From Halonotius roseus (GTDB taxonomy: Archaea; Halobacteriota; Halobacteria; Halobacteriales; Haloferacaceae), in NCBI RefSeq assembly GCF_006861655.1, contig NZ_SESI01000001.1:322328-386327 (forward strand): DNA of 64,000 bases, read 5' to 3'. The notes beneath the pieces are model-generated. The model saw only the letters and a list, made by a program, of their open reading frames with translations. It did no database searches and had not been told where the DNA came from. The translations under genes were made by a program, and so were the position numbers. Below are positions 17,999-27,240 of this stretch, piece by piece (within the stretch, counting starts at the first letter, position 1; every line of letters begins with the position of its first letter).

Positions 17999-19021
17999 AT
18001 GAACGAGATGTACACCAACCGTCACTGGGTTCTCGCTGAGCGGCCGGCTGGAGAACCTGATCTCGACTGTTTTGAACTCACAGAGACGGAGACCCATGAG
18101 CCAACCGAGGGTGAGATCCTTGTTGAGACGCGATATCTCTCGGTTGATCCATACATGCGTGGGCGGATGAGCGAACAGGAATCATACGCTGAGCCGTGGG
18201 CAGTCGGTGATCCATTGAACGGTGGCATCGTCGGTGAGGTTGTCGCCACCGAGAGCGACGCCTACGATACCGGCGACCTCGTTACGGGCGAAGGGCTCTG
18301 GGCTGAGTATAGCTGCTTGGATGCTGACGATGTCGCTCCAGTCGATCCATCGGTGGCACCGCCAGAAGCCTATCTTGGCGTGCTTGGGATGCCCGGCCGG
18401 ACGGCGTATTTCGGCCTGCTAGAGGTCGGTGATCCTTCACCCGGTGAGACAGTTGTTGTCTCAGGGGCTGCGGGGGCTGTCGGCTCTGTGGTCGGCCAAA
18501 TTGCGAAATTGAATGGCTGTCACGTCGTTGGATTTGCTGGCAGTGATGAGAAAACGACGTGGTTGACCGACGATCTGGGCTTCGATGCTGCGATCAATTA
18601 CAAATCAGTGGATGACTATCAGGCCGCCTTGGCGGATGCGGCTCCCGGTGGCGTAGATGTCTACTACGACAATGTCGGAGGGCCGATCACTGATGCAGTC
18701 TTCACCCAATTGAATCTAGATGCGACTGTCGCTGTCTGTGGCCAGATCGCCTACTACAATGCTGAGTCGATGCCGACTGGCCCTCGAAAACTCCCGCAAT
18801 TGATCACCAAACGGGCAACCGTAGAGGGATTGCTTGTCGGTGACTTTTCGAACCGCTTTGGGGTCGCCACTGAACAACTCAGTGAGTGGGTTGCAGACGG
18901 GACGCTCCAGCATCGAGAGACGGTCGTCGAGGGGCTTTCAAACGCGCCGGAGGCGTTCTTGGGGCTGTTCGCCGGCGACAATATCGGCAAGCAGGTAGTC
19001 CGAGTGACTGAGGAGTCGTGA
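17999..19021 (+). CDS. NADP-dependent oxidoreductase, zinc-free MDR family
   Basis: 340 residues of the YncB/CurA/prostaglandin-reductase group: medium-chain dehydrogenase fold without the zinc cysteines, reducing double bonds of alpha,beta-unsaturated carbonyls with NADPH. Visible signatures are YLSVDPYMRGRM, GLWAEYSCLDADD, GMPGRTAYFGLLEV, VVSGAAGAVGSVVGQIAK (nucleotide loop), DVYYDNVGGPITDAV and RKLPQLITKRATVEGLLV. The ATG at 17999 gives the family N-terminus NRHWVLAERPAGEP. Confidence 0.9.
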   Translation: MNEMYTNRHWVLAERPAGEPDLDCFELTETETHEPTEGEILVETRYLSVDPYMRGRMSEQESYAEPWAVGDPLNGGIVGEVVATESDAYDTGDLVTGEGLWAEYSCLDADDVAPVDPSVAPPEAYLGVLGMPGRTAYFGLLEVGDPSPGETVVVSGAAGAVGSVVGQIAKLNGCHVVGFAGSDEKTTWLTDDLGFDAAINYKSVDDYQAALADAAPGGVDVYYDNVGGPITDAVFTQLNLDATVAVCGQIAYYNAESMPTGPRKLPQLITKRATVEGLLVGDFSNRFGVATEQLSEWVADGTLQHRETVVEGLSNAPEAFLGLFAGDNIGKQVVRVTEES

Positions 19022-19112
19022 GCGAGCGGGACGCACCAAGAGCCGAGCGAGATGATGGCTCGTGCCCGCATTCAAATCCATCCACCCCTTCTCGCGGTTA
19101 TCTCAGGAGCGA

Positions 19113-19565
19113 TCAGCCGCCACGGAAGAACTCGTTTCGCGTCTCCTGCAGCACCGTCCGGGCGTGCCCCGACGGATCAGCGTTTGGCGGGTCGTAGACG
19201 GCGGTAACCTCTCCGTCGGCGAGAACGAACGTTCGGCGGTCGATCATCCCATCTGTGGGTTCAAGTCCAAAAGCGTCGGCGAGGTCACCGTCGGGATCGG
19301 CCAACAGATCGAAGACGAGGCCTTCGGCGTCGGCGAAGTCGGCGTGGGTCTCGACATCGTCCATCGAAACGCCGTAGATGTCGGCACCGATCTCCTGAAA
19401 CTCCGGGAATGCGGCCTGGAACTCCGCGGCCTCGGTCGTACAGCCGCCGGTGAAATCCTTCGGGTAGAAGTAGACGATCGTCGGCTGGACGAACTCGGGG
19501 GTTACCGTCTCGCCGTGTTGGTTCTTCGCGGTGATCGAGGGGGCCGGATCGCCGACATCGAGCAT
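19113..19565 (-). CDS. Peroxiredoxin, Bcp/AhpC-TSA family
   Basis: 150 residues from ATG 19565. The fold begins MLDVGDPAPSITAKNQHGE and has the peroxidatic cysteine in YFYPKDFTGGCTTEAAEF (about residue 42). Downstream are the conserved VSMDDVETHADFA and LLADPDGDLADAFG. A cytosolic thiol peroxidase, probably 1-Cys or atypical 2-Cys, since no clear second cysteine is nearby. The upstream extension to 19619 lacks family similarity. Confidence 0.92.
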   Translation of the reverse strand: MLDVGDPAPSITAKNQHGETVTPEFVQPTIVYFYPKDFTGGCTTEAAEFQAAFPEFQEIGADIYGVSMDDVETHADFADAEGLVFDLLADPDGDLADAFGLEPTDGMIDRRTFVLADGEVTAVYDPPNADPSGHARTVLQETRNEFFRGG

Positions 19566-19681
19566 ACTCGTCTGTCGGTCGCCGCCGGCATACCGGTTGT
19601 GATCGCTGCGATGCGGCATCCTGTTTCGTGGTTCGTGCTACCAACCCACAGTGATTTATCTGTCGAGCCCGAAGATCAGAT

Positions 19682-19861
19682 ATGTTTGCAACACTCCTCG
19701 CGGTGTCCGCCGAGCAACAGCTGCTGATGAAGCTCCAATCGACGGTCGTGATGTCGATCTTCGGGCTCATCGCCGGGCTCGTCTTCAAGCAGGTGTTACG
19801 GGCGATCATCGGGGATGGGTTTATCCACGCAAGCCCCTCTCGCCGGTCGCCGTGGCGGTAG
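19682..19861 (+). CDS. 59-residue membrane protein
   Basis: A short gene beginning MFATLLAVSAEQQLLMKLQ, with one hydrophobic span (VVMSIFGLIAGLVFKQVL) and a basic C-terminus (SPSRRSPWR). A TATA-like GATTTATC (19653-19660) lies about 25 bases before the ATG, indicating a leaderless mRNA. No family recognised. Confidence 0.6.
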   Translation: MFATLLAVSAEQQLLMKLQSTVVMSIFGLIAGLVFKQVLRAIIGDGFIHASPSRRSPWR

Positions 19862-19913
19862 CGGGTGACACAGCCAAGGATTTTTATTCGCCGAGTCCGT
19901 GACACGTGTTGTC

Positions 19914-20066
19914 ATGTGTCACCACGTAGATATGGCCATCGACTGGGACGAGGTCGAAACCGAATCGGAGTCACGAACCGAGACGATCGAAACACACGAG
20001 ACCGAGGAGCCGGAGCTCGACGCCGCGGAATCGCCGGAAGAAATCGCACCGCCAGCTGACGACTGA
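19914..20066 (+). CDS. 50-residue acidic protein
   Basis: Begins MCHHVDMAIDWDEVETESES and continues as a very acidic, probably disordered tail. TTTTTATTCG (19881-19890) lies 24-33 bases before the ATG, as expected for a leaderless mRNA. A Cys-His-His start suggests metal binding, but this is inference. T-runs follow the stop (TTTTCTCTTTTT, 20082-20093). ATG 19932 is an alternative start. Confidence 0.6.
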   Translation: MCHHVDMAIDWDEVETESESRTETIETHETEEPELDAAESPEEIAPPADD

Positions 20067-20276
20067 CGAAGAGCCGCCGCGTTTTCTCTTTTTGAGGACG
20101 ATCGTAGGTGTCGACGGCGATCACCAGCGATCCGTCTTCGTCGCTCAGCCGCCACGCTGTGTATTCTACAGCAGTTTGAAGTAGCCGACTGGCGAACCCC
20201 CTGCCAGAGTATCATCCCGTCACCGACCAATGATCCCACCAGCCACGACCCGCGAGATGTGTGACAGAGGGAGTCG

Positions 20277-21536
20277 ATGATCGGATCGCTCGCCGGCACA
20301 GCGATCGCACTCGTATTTTGGGTGACGCTGGTGCTGTATGGGTTTTCCTCGTTTTGGTGGCTGCTTGAGGTGACGGTGCTGGCTCGCGGCTGGCAGGCCG
20401 ACGACGACAGCGAGATTCCCCTCGACAACATCCAAGTGCGGATTCTGACCTACAACTCGCCGTCGACCGTGCAGGTGACCGCCAACTCGGTTCCGGAAGG
20501 GATCGGCGCGACGAAGGTGATCGCCGAAGCCGAGATGGACATCGACGGCGCGGATGTCCACGTCGTTCCCGAGAGCTTCGAGAGCGCGGCCCAAAAGAAG
20601 GGTCGAGCCATCGAATGGGCGCGAAAACACGTCGAGTGCGAGCAAGAGTACATCCTCTATCTCGACGAGGACAGCATCATGGTCAACTTCGAGGGGTTGC
20701 CGGCAGCCGATCTGATCCAGATCAGCGAGCACCCGCTGCGAACCGGGTCGTGGTGGGTCTATCTCTGTGAGGTGTTCCGGGTCGGTTATCAGCGCGAGCA
20801 GCGGGCGTTCCACCGGATGGCGTACCCGCTCTACGCGTGGGGTGGCGCGGTCGCCGTCCGGCACGAACTCGAAAACGAGGTCACGTGGGACGTGCCGACG
20901 ATCACGGAGGATACGACCTACATCTGGCGGGCTGCGGAGTACGTCGACCAGCAGGGCGGGAAGTTCCAGTACCGGCTGCTCAACAGGCGGTTTCGGAATC
21001 AGGCTCCGCCGACGATTCGTGGGATGTTCAATCAACGACGGCGGTGGATGTCGGGGACGCTGCGGGATATGTACCGGCTGCCGAAGCGGTATCTCCCCCT
21101 ACAGTTCGCCCGGATCATCACGTGGACGCTGTCGCCGGTGATCCCGCTGTTGTCGGTGCTGGCGTTTCTGTACCCGCAGTTTGTGCCCCAACACGGCCTC
21201 TATCAGATCACCTCGATCGCCCTGTTCAGCATGCTGTTCGTCTATATGATCGCCGGGCTGATCGAATACAAGAAATATCCCGAGGTGTGGCCGATCTATG
21301 TGGTGTTGACACCGCTGGTCGTCGCACTCCACGCGGTCGGCGCGCTGTGGGGATTGCTGCGGCCGGCGACAGATTTCAAGATCACCGAGAAAACACCCGG
21401 GCGTGTCACTCAGGACCAACCGGAACGTGCGAGTGCCGCAACGCTCGCCGACCTGAATCCCGACCTCGATGCGGAGATTATGGAACCAAACGAACCAACG
21501 GAAGAAGACGAGACCGTGGCATCAGCGAACGACTAA
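20277..21536 (+). CDS. Membrane glycosyltransferase, family 2 (egghead-like)
   Basis: 419 residues. One N-terminal span (about 7-29), a GT-A catalytic region with LYLDEDSI (metal-binding DxD-like), GGAVAVRHELE, TITEDTTYIW and the acceptor motif FNQRRRWMSG, then three C-terminal spans (about 275-365) and an acidic tail. This layout matches processive or egghead-like GT2 enzymes that build surface or lipid-linked glycans at the cytosolic membrane face. A GAGGGAG Shine-Dalgarno-like sequence precedes the ATG. Donor and acceptor are unknown. Confidence 0.85.
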   Translation: MIGSLAGTAIALVFWVTLVLYGFSSFWWLLEVTVLARGWQADDDSEIPLDNIQVRILTYNSPSTVQVTANSVPEGIGATKVIAEAEMDIDGADVHVVPESFESAAQKKGRAIEWARKHVECEQEYILYLDEDSIMVNFEGLPAADLIQISEHPLRTGSWWVYLCEVFRVGYQREQRAFHRMAYPLYAWGGAVAVRHELENEVTWDVPTITEDTTYIWRAAEYVDQQGGKFQYRLLNRRFRNQAPPTIRGMFNQRRRWMSGTLRDMYRLPKRYLPLQFARIITWTLSPVIPLLSVLAFLYPQFVPQHGLYQITSIALFSMLFVYMIAGLIEYKKYPEVWPIYVVLTPLVVALHAVGALWGLLRPATDFKITEKTPGRVTQDQPERASAATLADLNPDLDAEIMEPNEPTEEDETVASAND

Positions 21537-21540
21537 CAAC

Positions 21541-21807
21541 TTAGCCCCAGATGTTGCCCCCGCCGTAGTCGGCTTCGCACTGACGGCAGGTGTTGATCCC
21601 GAGGGCAGCGTAGATGCCACATGTGCCTGTCAGAGCACTTGTGACGAAAATAAAGACAAGCAGCCCGAGGCCGCCCATAGCCGCCAGCGTCGTCGACGAC
21701 TGCGGAACCGAGGTGTAGAGCCACACGATAGCACCGAGAGCAACCGGTGTCAGCAGGGTGCGTGCGATTCGGTCACGGCGACCAACGTTTGTTTTTCGTC
21801 CACTCAT
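21541..21807 (-). CDS. DUF2892 family membrane protein
   Basis: 88 residues from ATG 21807: a basic N-terminus (SGRKTNVGRRDR), two membrane spans (about 18-37 and 41-61) and a C-terminus with LTGTCGIYAALGINTCRQC, a cysteine-rich ending seen in DUF2892 (YgaP-tail) proteins. A minus-strand TATA (GCTTTATGA, 21831-21839) is 25 bases ahead, giving a leaderless mRNA. The ORF extension to 21900 runs through this promoter and is rejected. Confidence 0.8.
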   Translation of the reverse strand: MSGRKTNVGRRDRIARTLLTPVALGAIVWLYTSVPQSSTTLAAMGGLGLLVFIFVTSALTGTCGIYAALGINTCRQCEADYGGGNIWG

Positions 21808-22033
21808 ACGAAATAGTACGTCGTTCAGAGTCATAAAGCAACCGTATAGAGACCAGCTATCCGATAGAGAGACAGTCAAAACGATACAGTTCCGGAACAA
21901 CCAACGAGTGCCAACAGTTGCGAGACACCGTACTGAGGGTGGTCAGCGCGATTATTGTGCCTTGGTAACTTTTCTCTTTGTTTTAGCCACTCTGATTGGA
22001 CAATTGCCATCTTTCACCCCACGCAGAGCGATG

Positions 22034-22043
22034 GCTTTATTAC
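22034..22043 (+). promoter_or_regulatory. TATA element ahead of leuA
   Basis: GCTTTATTAC is 25-30 bases before ATG 22069, so transcription should begin at about 22063-22067, almost exactly at that ATG. This makes ATG 22069 the expected first codon of the message. Confidence 0.6.
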
Positions 22044-22068
22044 TCGGGTAGCCACTTAGTGCAGGTAC

Positions 22069-22140
22069 ATGTCTCACCACGACACGGAGGACACGTCGGA
22101 TTCCCCGGCGGATCGAGTTCTTCGAGGGCACATTGACTAA
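22069..22140 (+). other. 23-codon reading frame overlapping the leuA start
   Basis: ATG 22069 opens MSHHDTEDTSDSPADRVLRG and stops at TAA 22138-22140, overlapping the leuA TTG at 22133 by eight bases in another frame. Either it is a short upstream ORF coupled to leuA, or it is the true leuA N-terminus separated by a one-base frame change: the leuA frame upstream of 22133 is open back to 22052 and reads RRIEFFEGT just before TTG, but holds no ATG or GTG. Confidence 0.5.
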
Positions 22141-23299
22141 CACTGACGAAATAGAGTCAGTACGAATTTTCGACACGACGCTGCGTGATGGCGAACAGTC
22201 ACCACGCACATCGTTTGATTACAACGACAAACGCGCCATCGCCGAGCTGCTGGACGAGATGGGCACCCACGTCATCGAGGCCGGGTTCCCCGTCAACTCC
22301 GACCCCGAGTTCGAGGCTGTCTCGGACATCGCGGCGGCGACCGATGCGACGACCTGCGGGCTCGCCCGCGTCGTCGAGAAGGATGTCCAAGCGGCGATCG
22401 ACGCTGGCGTCGACATGGTGCACGTCTTCGTTTCGACGAGCGACGTGCAGCTCCAAGACTCGATGCACGCGAGCCGCGAGGAGGCGGTCAACCGCGCGGT
22501 CAAAAGCGTCGAGCAGGTTCGCGATGCGGGCCTGGAGGTCATGTTCTCGCCGATGGATGCGACCCGTACCAACGAGTCGTTCCTCGTCGAGGTCGTCGAG
22601 GCGGTCAGCGAGGCCGGCGTCGACTGGATCAACATCCCCGACACCTGTGGCGTCGCAACCCCAACCCGGTTTGCGAAGCTCATCAGGCTCGTCGGCGAAC
22701 ACACCGACGCCCGGATCGACGTCCACACCCACGACGACTTCGGGCTGGCAACCGCCAACGCGATGTCGGGCTTCGAGGCCGGCGCGCACCAGGCGCAGGT
22801 CTCGGTCAACGGCATCGGCGAACGCGCGGGCAACGCGGCCTTCGAGGAGGTCGTCATGTCCGCCGAGAGCCTGTACAACGTTGACACCGGCATCGACACG
22901 ACTCGGATCACCGAGCTGGCGAAGCTCGTCGAGGAGAAGTCGACGATCCCGATCCCGGTCAACAAGGCGGTCGTCGGCGACAACGCCTTCGCCCACGAGA
23001 GCGGCATCCACGCCGCGGGCGTCATGGAGAACACCGACACCTTCGAACCCGGCGTGATGACCCCCGAGATGGTCGGCGCGTCCCGGGAGTTCGTCCTCGG
23101 CAAACACACCGGCACCCACTCGGTTCGGAAACGCTTGGAGGAACTCAACTACGAGCCCAGTGACTCCGAGGTGCGGGCGGTCACCAAACTCGTCAAAGAG
23201 TTCGGCGCCGAGAAGGAGCAGATCACCGACAGCGTGATCGCACGCTTCGCCGAGGAGGTCGGTGTCGCCGAAGCCGACTCCGAGGAGGTACGGGTCTAA
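22133..23299 (+). CDS. leuA: 2-isopropylmalate synthase / citramalate synthase family
   Basis: Condenses acetyl-CoA with 2-oxoisovalerate (leucine) or pyruvate (isoleucine via citramalate). HMGL-like TIM barrel with RIFDTTLRDGEQSP, the metal and substrate motifs HTHDDFGLATAN and VNGIGERAGNAA, and GIHAAGV. At about 388 residues it lacks the LeuA C-terminal allosteric domain, so leucine feedback is doubtful. Only TTG 22133 (after GAGGG) is available as a start in frame; see the frame question above. First gene of the branched-chain amino acid cluster; LeuA is the likelier role because leuC, leuD and leuB follow. Confidence 0.88.
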   Translation: MTNTDEIESVRIFDTTLRDGEQSPRTSFDYNDKRAIAELLDEMGTHVIEAGFPVNSDPEFEAVSDIAAATDATTCGLARVVEKDVQAAIDAGVDMVHVFVSTSDVQLQDSMHASREEAVNRAVKSVEQVRDAGLEVMFSPMDATRTNESFLVEVVEAVSEAGVDWINIPDTCGVATPTRFAKLIRLVGEHTDARIDVHTHDDFGLATANAMSGFEAGAHQAQVSVNGIGERAGNAAFEEVVMSAESLYNVDTGIDTTRITELAKLVEEKSTIPIPVNKAVVGDNAFAHESGIHAAGVMENTDTFEPGVMTPEMVGASREFVLGKHTGTHSVRKRLEELNYEPSDSEVRAVTKLVKEFGAEKEQITDSVIARFAEEVGVAEADSEEVRV

Positions 23300-23443
23300 T
23301 GCCCGCCCCCTGCTCGTTTGCACCCGGTGAGCGACAGCCCCAGCCAGCCGTCAGGGCGGCGAAGGCAGGGTCGTCGATAGCACGCGGAGGGTCGTCGGAA
23401 ACGCGTAACTATTATTATGAACCGTGTCATTTCTCTGGGTACG
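23300..23443 (+). promoter_or_regulatory. Start of the leuA-ilvB spacer with TATA-like TATTATTAT
   Basis: This part of the 358-base spacer has no supported gene. AACTATTATTATG (23407-23419) can act as a TATA element; a transcript would begin near 23438-23442, just before ATG 23444. Confidence 0.45.
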
Positions 23444-23521
23444 ATGCCACAGCAACGATCTCTCGGCACGGCGGTCGACCGAGTCAGTGCTGTCGGCGTA
23501 CGCGGTATTGTAGGGGTCTAA
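23444..23521 (+). other. Candidate Val-rich leader peptide of ilvB
   Basis: A 25-codon frame, MPQQRSLGTAVDRV then SAVGVRGIVGV, in which nine residues are Val, Ile or Leu, concentrated at the end. The frame can be opened further up (ATG 23417, 34 codons). Its stop codon starts inside the loop of a hairpin, GGGGT-CTA-ACCCC (23513-23525), followed by T5 at 23534-23538. The arrangement resembles a branched-chain amino acid attenuator, but the same T-rich sequence can also be read as a TATA element. Confidence 0.4.
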
Positions 23522-23541
23522 CCCCGACTCCACTTTTTATC
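23513..23541 (+). promoter_or_regulatory. Hairpin plus T-run / TATA upstream of ilvB
   Basis: A 5-bp perfect stem with a three-base loop (23513-23525), then GACTCCAC and TTTTTATC. As RNA it could stop transcription; as DNA, CTTTTTATC is a TATA element predicting a start at about 23565 and a 92-base ilvB leader. Confidence 0.45.
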
Positions 23542-23608
23542 CACACATCCGGCGTTCGATCCACACCCTCAGCAGGTGTCGAACCGAGATTCACCCGACA
23601 GCAAACCA

Positions 23609-23661
23609 TGCATTCACGACCGACAACACGCGACCGACCGACCACAAGAGGACGACAATGA
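23609..23661 (+). other. 17-codon frame overlapping the ilvB start
   Basis: ATG 23609 opens MHSRPTTRDRPTTRGRQ and ends at the TGA inside the ilvB ATGA (23658-23661). Placed in the predicted ilvB leader, it could couple ribosomes onto ilvB. It may also be chance; a Shine-Dalgarno-like AGAGGA before ilvB would allow direct initiation. Confidence 0.3.
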
Positions 23662-25448
23662 GCGAAACAGCCAAATCACCACCCGATGCCGAGGAGGAAT
23701 CGACAGCCGAGGAAACGACCGCGGACGACGCGGCCAGCGAGGCCGACGACGGCGCGACACCCGTCACCGACGGCTCGACGGCTATCGTTCGCGCACTCGA
23801 AAACGGCGGCGTCGAACACGCCTTCGGCGTCCAAGGCGGGGCGATCATGCCCGTCTACGACGCGCTGTGGGACTCCGATATCGAACACATCACGATGGCC
23901 CACGAGCAGGGCGCGGCCCACGCGGCTGACGCCTACGGCGTCGTCGCCAACGAACCCGGCATCGCCCTCGCAACGTCGGGGCCGGGCGCGACTAACCTCG
24001 TCACCGGCATCGCCGACGCCAACATGGACTCCGACGCCATGCTCGCACTCACGGGCCAAGTCCCCAGCGACATGGTCGGCTCCGACGCCTTCCAGGAGAC
24101 CGACACCACCGGGGTCACGATGCCGATCACGAAACACAACTGGTTCGCCTCCTCGGCCGACACCATCGGCGACACCGTCGGCGAAGCCTTCGCCCTCTCT
24201 GAATCCGGTCGCCCCGGCCCGACGCTGGTCGATCTCCCGAAGGACGTGAGCTTCGAGGAGACCGACAACCAGCCCGGCGAGCCCGAACTCCCGGCCGGCC
24301 AAGAGCCACCCACGACAGCCGATGAGGAAGATATCGACGCGGCCGCCCGCGCCATCGAGCGCGCGGAAAAACCGCTCCTTCTGCTCGGCGGCGGCGTCAT
24401 CAAGGCCGAAGCCAGCGACACCGCCCGCGAGTTCGCCCGCGAACACGGTATCCCCGTCGTGACGACGATGCCCGGCATCGGCAGCTACCCCGAGGACGAC
24501 GAACTCTGTCTCTCGTGGGCCGGCATGCACGGCACCGGCTACGCCAACATGGCGATCACCCACACCGACTGCCTGATCGGCGTCGGCACCCGCTTCGACG
24601 ACCGACTGACCGGCGGCATCGACACCTTTGCTCCTGAAGCTGAGGTCGTCCACATCGACATCGACCCCGCCGAGATCAGCAAGAACATCCACGCCGACTA
24701 CCCCTGTATCGGCGACGCGGGGACGGTGCTCGACCAGCTGACGGAAGAAATGGATCGAGAGCCCGACGCCCGCGAGTGGCGCGAGCAGTGTGCGACGTGG
24801 AAAGAGGAGTACCCGATGGATTACTCGGTCGACAAGGACGCGCCGCTGCGACCGGAGTTCATCGTCGAGGCCTTCGACGAGGCGACCGACGACAACACCA
24901 TCGTCACCAGCGGCGTCGGCCAACACCAGATGTGGGCCTCCCAGTACTGGGAGTTCACCGAGCCGCGCACGTGGGTCTCCTCCCACGGGCTCGGCACGAT
25001 GGGGTACGGCCTGCCGGCGACGATCGGCGCGCGCTTCGCCGCTGACGACGACCAAGACGTGGTCTGTTTCGACGGCGATGGCTCCTTTTTGATGACGATC
25101 CAGGAGCTATCGGTCGCCGTCCGCGAGAACCTCGATATCACGGTCGCCGTCCTCAACAACGAGTACGTTGGGATGGTTCGACAGTGGCAGGACGCCTTCT
25201 TCGAGGGTCGCCACATGGCCTCGGAGTACAACTGGATGCCGGAGTTCGACAAGCTCGCCGAAGCCTTCGGCGCGAAAGGATGGCGCGTCAACGACTACGA
25301 CGAGGTCGCCGACACCGTCGAAGCCGCTCTCGACTACGACGGCCCGTCGGTCATCGACTTCCACATCGACCCCGACGCCAACGTCTATCCGATGGTCGCA
25401 AGCGGCGCGCCCAATGGAAAGTTCGCGCTCTCGGAGGATCAGCTATGA
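23658..25448 (+). CDS. ilvB: Acetolactate synthase, large (catalytic) subunit
   Basis: First shared step of Val, Leu and Ile synthesis; joins two 2-oxo acids with thiamine diphosphate and FAD. After an acidic extension of about 38 residues come HAFGVQGGAIMPVYDAL, the catalytic Glu in MAHEQGAAHAADAYG, GPGATNLVTGIADA, and the ThDP motif DGDGSFLMTIQELS through NNEYVGMVRQWQ. Length 596 residues, normal. The stop overlaps the ilvN start by four bases (ATGA). Confidence 0.97.
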   Translation: MSETAKSPPDAEEESTAEETTADDAASEADDGATPVTDGSTAIVRALENGGVEHAFGVQGGAIMPVYDALWDSDIEHITMAHEQGAAHAADAYGVVANEPGIALATSGPGATNLVTGIADANMDSDAMLALTGQVPSDMVGSDAFQETDTTGVTMPITKHNWFASSADTIGDTVGEAFALSESGRPGPTLVDLPKDVSFEETDNQPGEPELPAGQEPPTTADEEDIDAAARAIERAEKPLLLLGGGVIKAEASDTAREFAREHGIPVVTTMPGIGSYPEDDELCLSWAGMHGTGYANMAITHTDCLIGVGTRFDDRLTGGIDTFAPEAEVVHIDIDPAEISKNIHADYPCIGDAGTVLDQLTEEMDREPDAREWREQCATWKEEYPMDYSVDKDAPLRPEFIVEAFDEATDDNTIVTSGVGQHQMWASQYWEFTEPRTWVSSHGLGTMGYGLPATIGARFAADDDQDVVCFDGDGSFLMTIQELSVAVRENLDITVAVLNNEYVGMVRQWQDAFFEGRHMASEYNWMPEFDKLAEAFGAKGWRVNDYDEVADTVEAALDYDGPSVIDFHIDPDANVYPMVASGAPNGKFALSEDQL

Positions 25449-26170
25449 CGGAGAACCAACAGGGCCTGCAGGGGCCACGACCGGAAGAACGCCCACACCC
25501 GGACGGTCGGCGCAACAGCCAAGGGATTCGGATCGACCCAGAGGTCGAGGCCGAACCAGATAGCCGAACCGCGATGATATCCGCGCTCGTTGAACACGAA
25601 CCGGGCGTCCTCGCCCGTATCGCGGGGCTGTTCTCGCGGCGGCAGTTCAATATCGAGAGCCTGACGGTCGGCCCGACGACCGTCGAGGGCAACGCCAGAC
25701 TCACCCTCATCGTCGAGGAGCCGGAACCTGGCATCGACCAGGCGAAAAAGCAGCTCGCCAAGCTCAAGCCGGTCATCTCGGTCGGCGAACTCGAAAACCG
25801 GCCAATCCGCTCGGAGCTCGTCCTGCTGAAGGTCAACGGCGACGAGCCCGATAAGGTGCAAGCGGTCACCGAGATGTACGACGGCGAAACGTTGGATGCC
25901 GGCCCCGAAACGATTACCGTCCAGCTTACCGGCGAGTACGACGAGATCGAGGACGCCCTCGATGCCTACCGGCAGTTCGGCATTATCGAGATCGCCCGCA
26001 CCGGCCCGACCGCCCTCGCTCGCGGCGAGACGCCGACGACGCCGGGCGAAAAGCCCGCAGCGGAGGCGACCGCGGTCGGCGTCGAGACCGACGGTGGCAC
26101 CGAAACCGACGGCTCCGGCGCGGGTGACGCGACCGACGCCTCCGAAAGCCAAGCCGAAACCACCAACTAA
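25445..26170 (+). CDS. ilvN: Acetolactate synthase, small (regulatory) subunit
   Basis: 241 residues: an acidic N-terminal extension, then an ACT domain (ISALVEHEPGVLARIAGLF, FNIESLTVGPT) that binds valine for feedback inhibition, a second C-terminal regulatory domain (SELVLLKVNGDEPDKV, FGIIEIARTGPTALARG), and a disordered acidic tail of about 50 residues that usual IlvN proteins lack. The start at 25445 overlaps ilvB; the longer open frame to 25184 lies inside ilvB and is rejected. Confidence 0.96.
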   Translation: MTENQQGLQGPRPEERPHPDGRRNSQGIRIDPEVEAEPDSRTAMISALVEHEPGVLARIAGLFSRRQFNIESLTVGPTTVEGNARLTLIVEEPEPGIDQAKKQLAKLKPVISVGELENRPIRSELVLLKVNGDEPDKVQAVTEMYDGETLDAGPETITVQLTGEYDEIEDALDAYRQFGIIEIARTGPTALARGETPTTPGEKPAAEATAVGVETDGGTETDGSGAGDATDASESQAETTN

Positions 26171-26194
26171 GGGGGGCGTCTTTCCGGAGACACA

Positions 26195-27199
<1,005 letters not shown>

Positions 27200-27240
27200 A
27201 TACGGATGGAACACGCAACCCACACTAACGGAGATATCAG

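Noticed and set aside
23676-25055. 459-codon minus-strand frame in ilvB
   Set aside because: Antisense shadow; repetitive Gly/Val/Arg composition and no recognisable domain.
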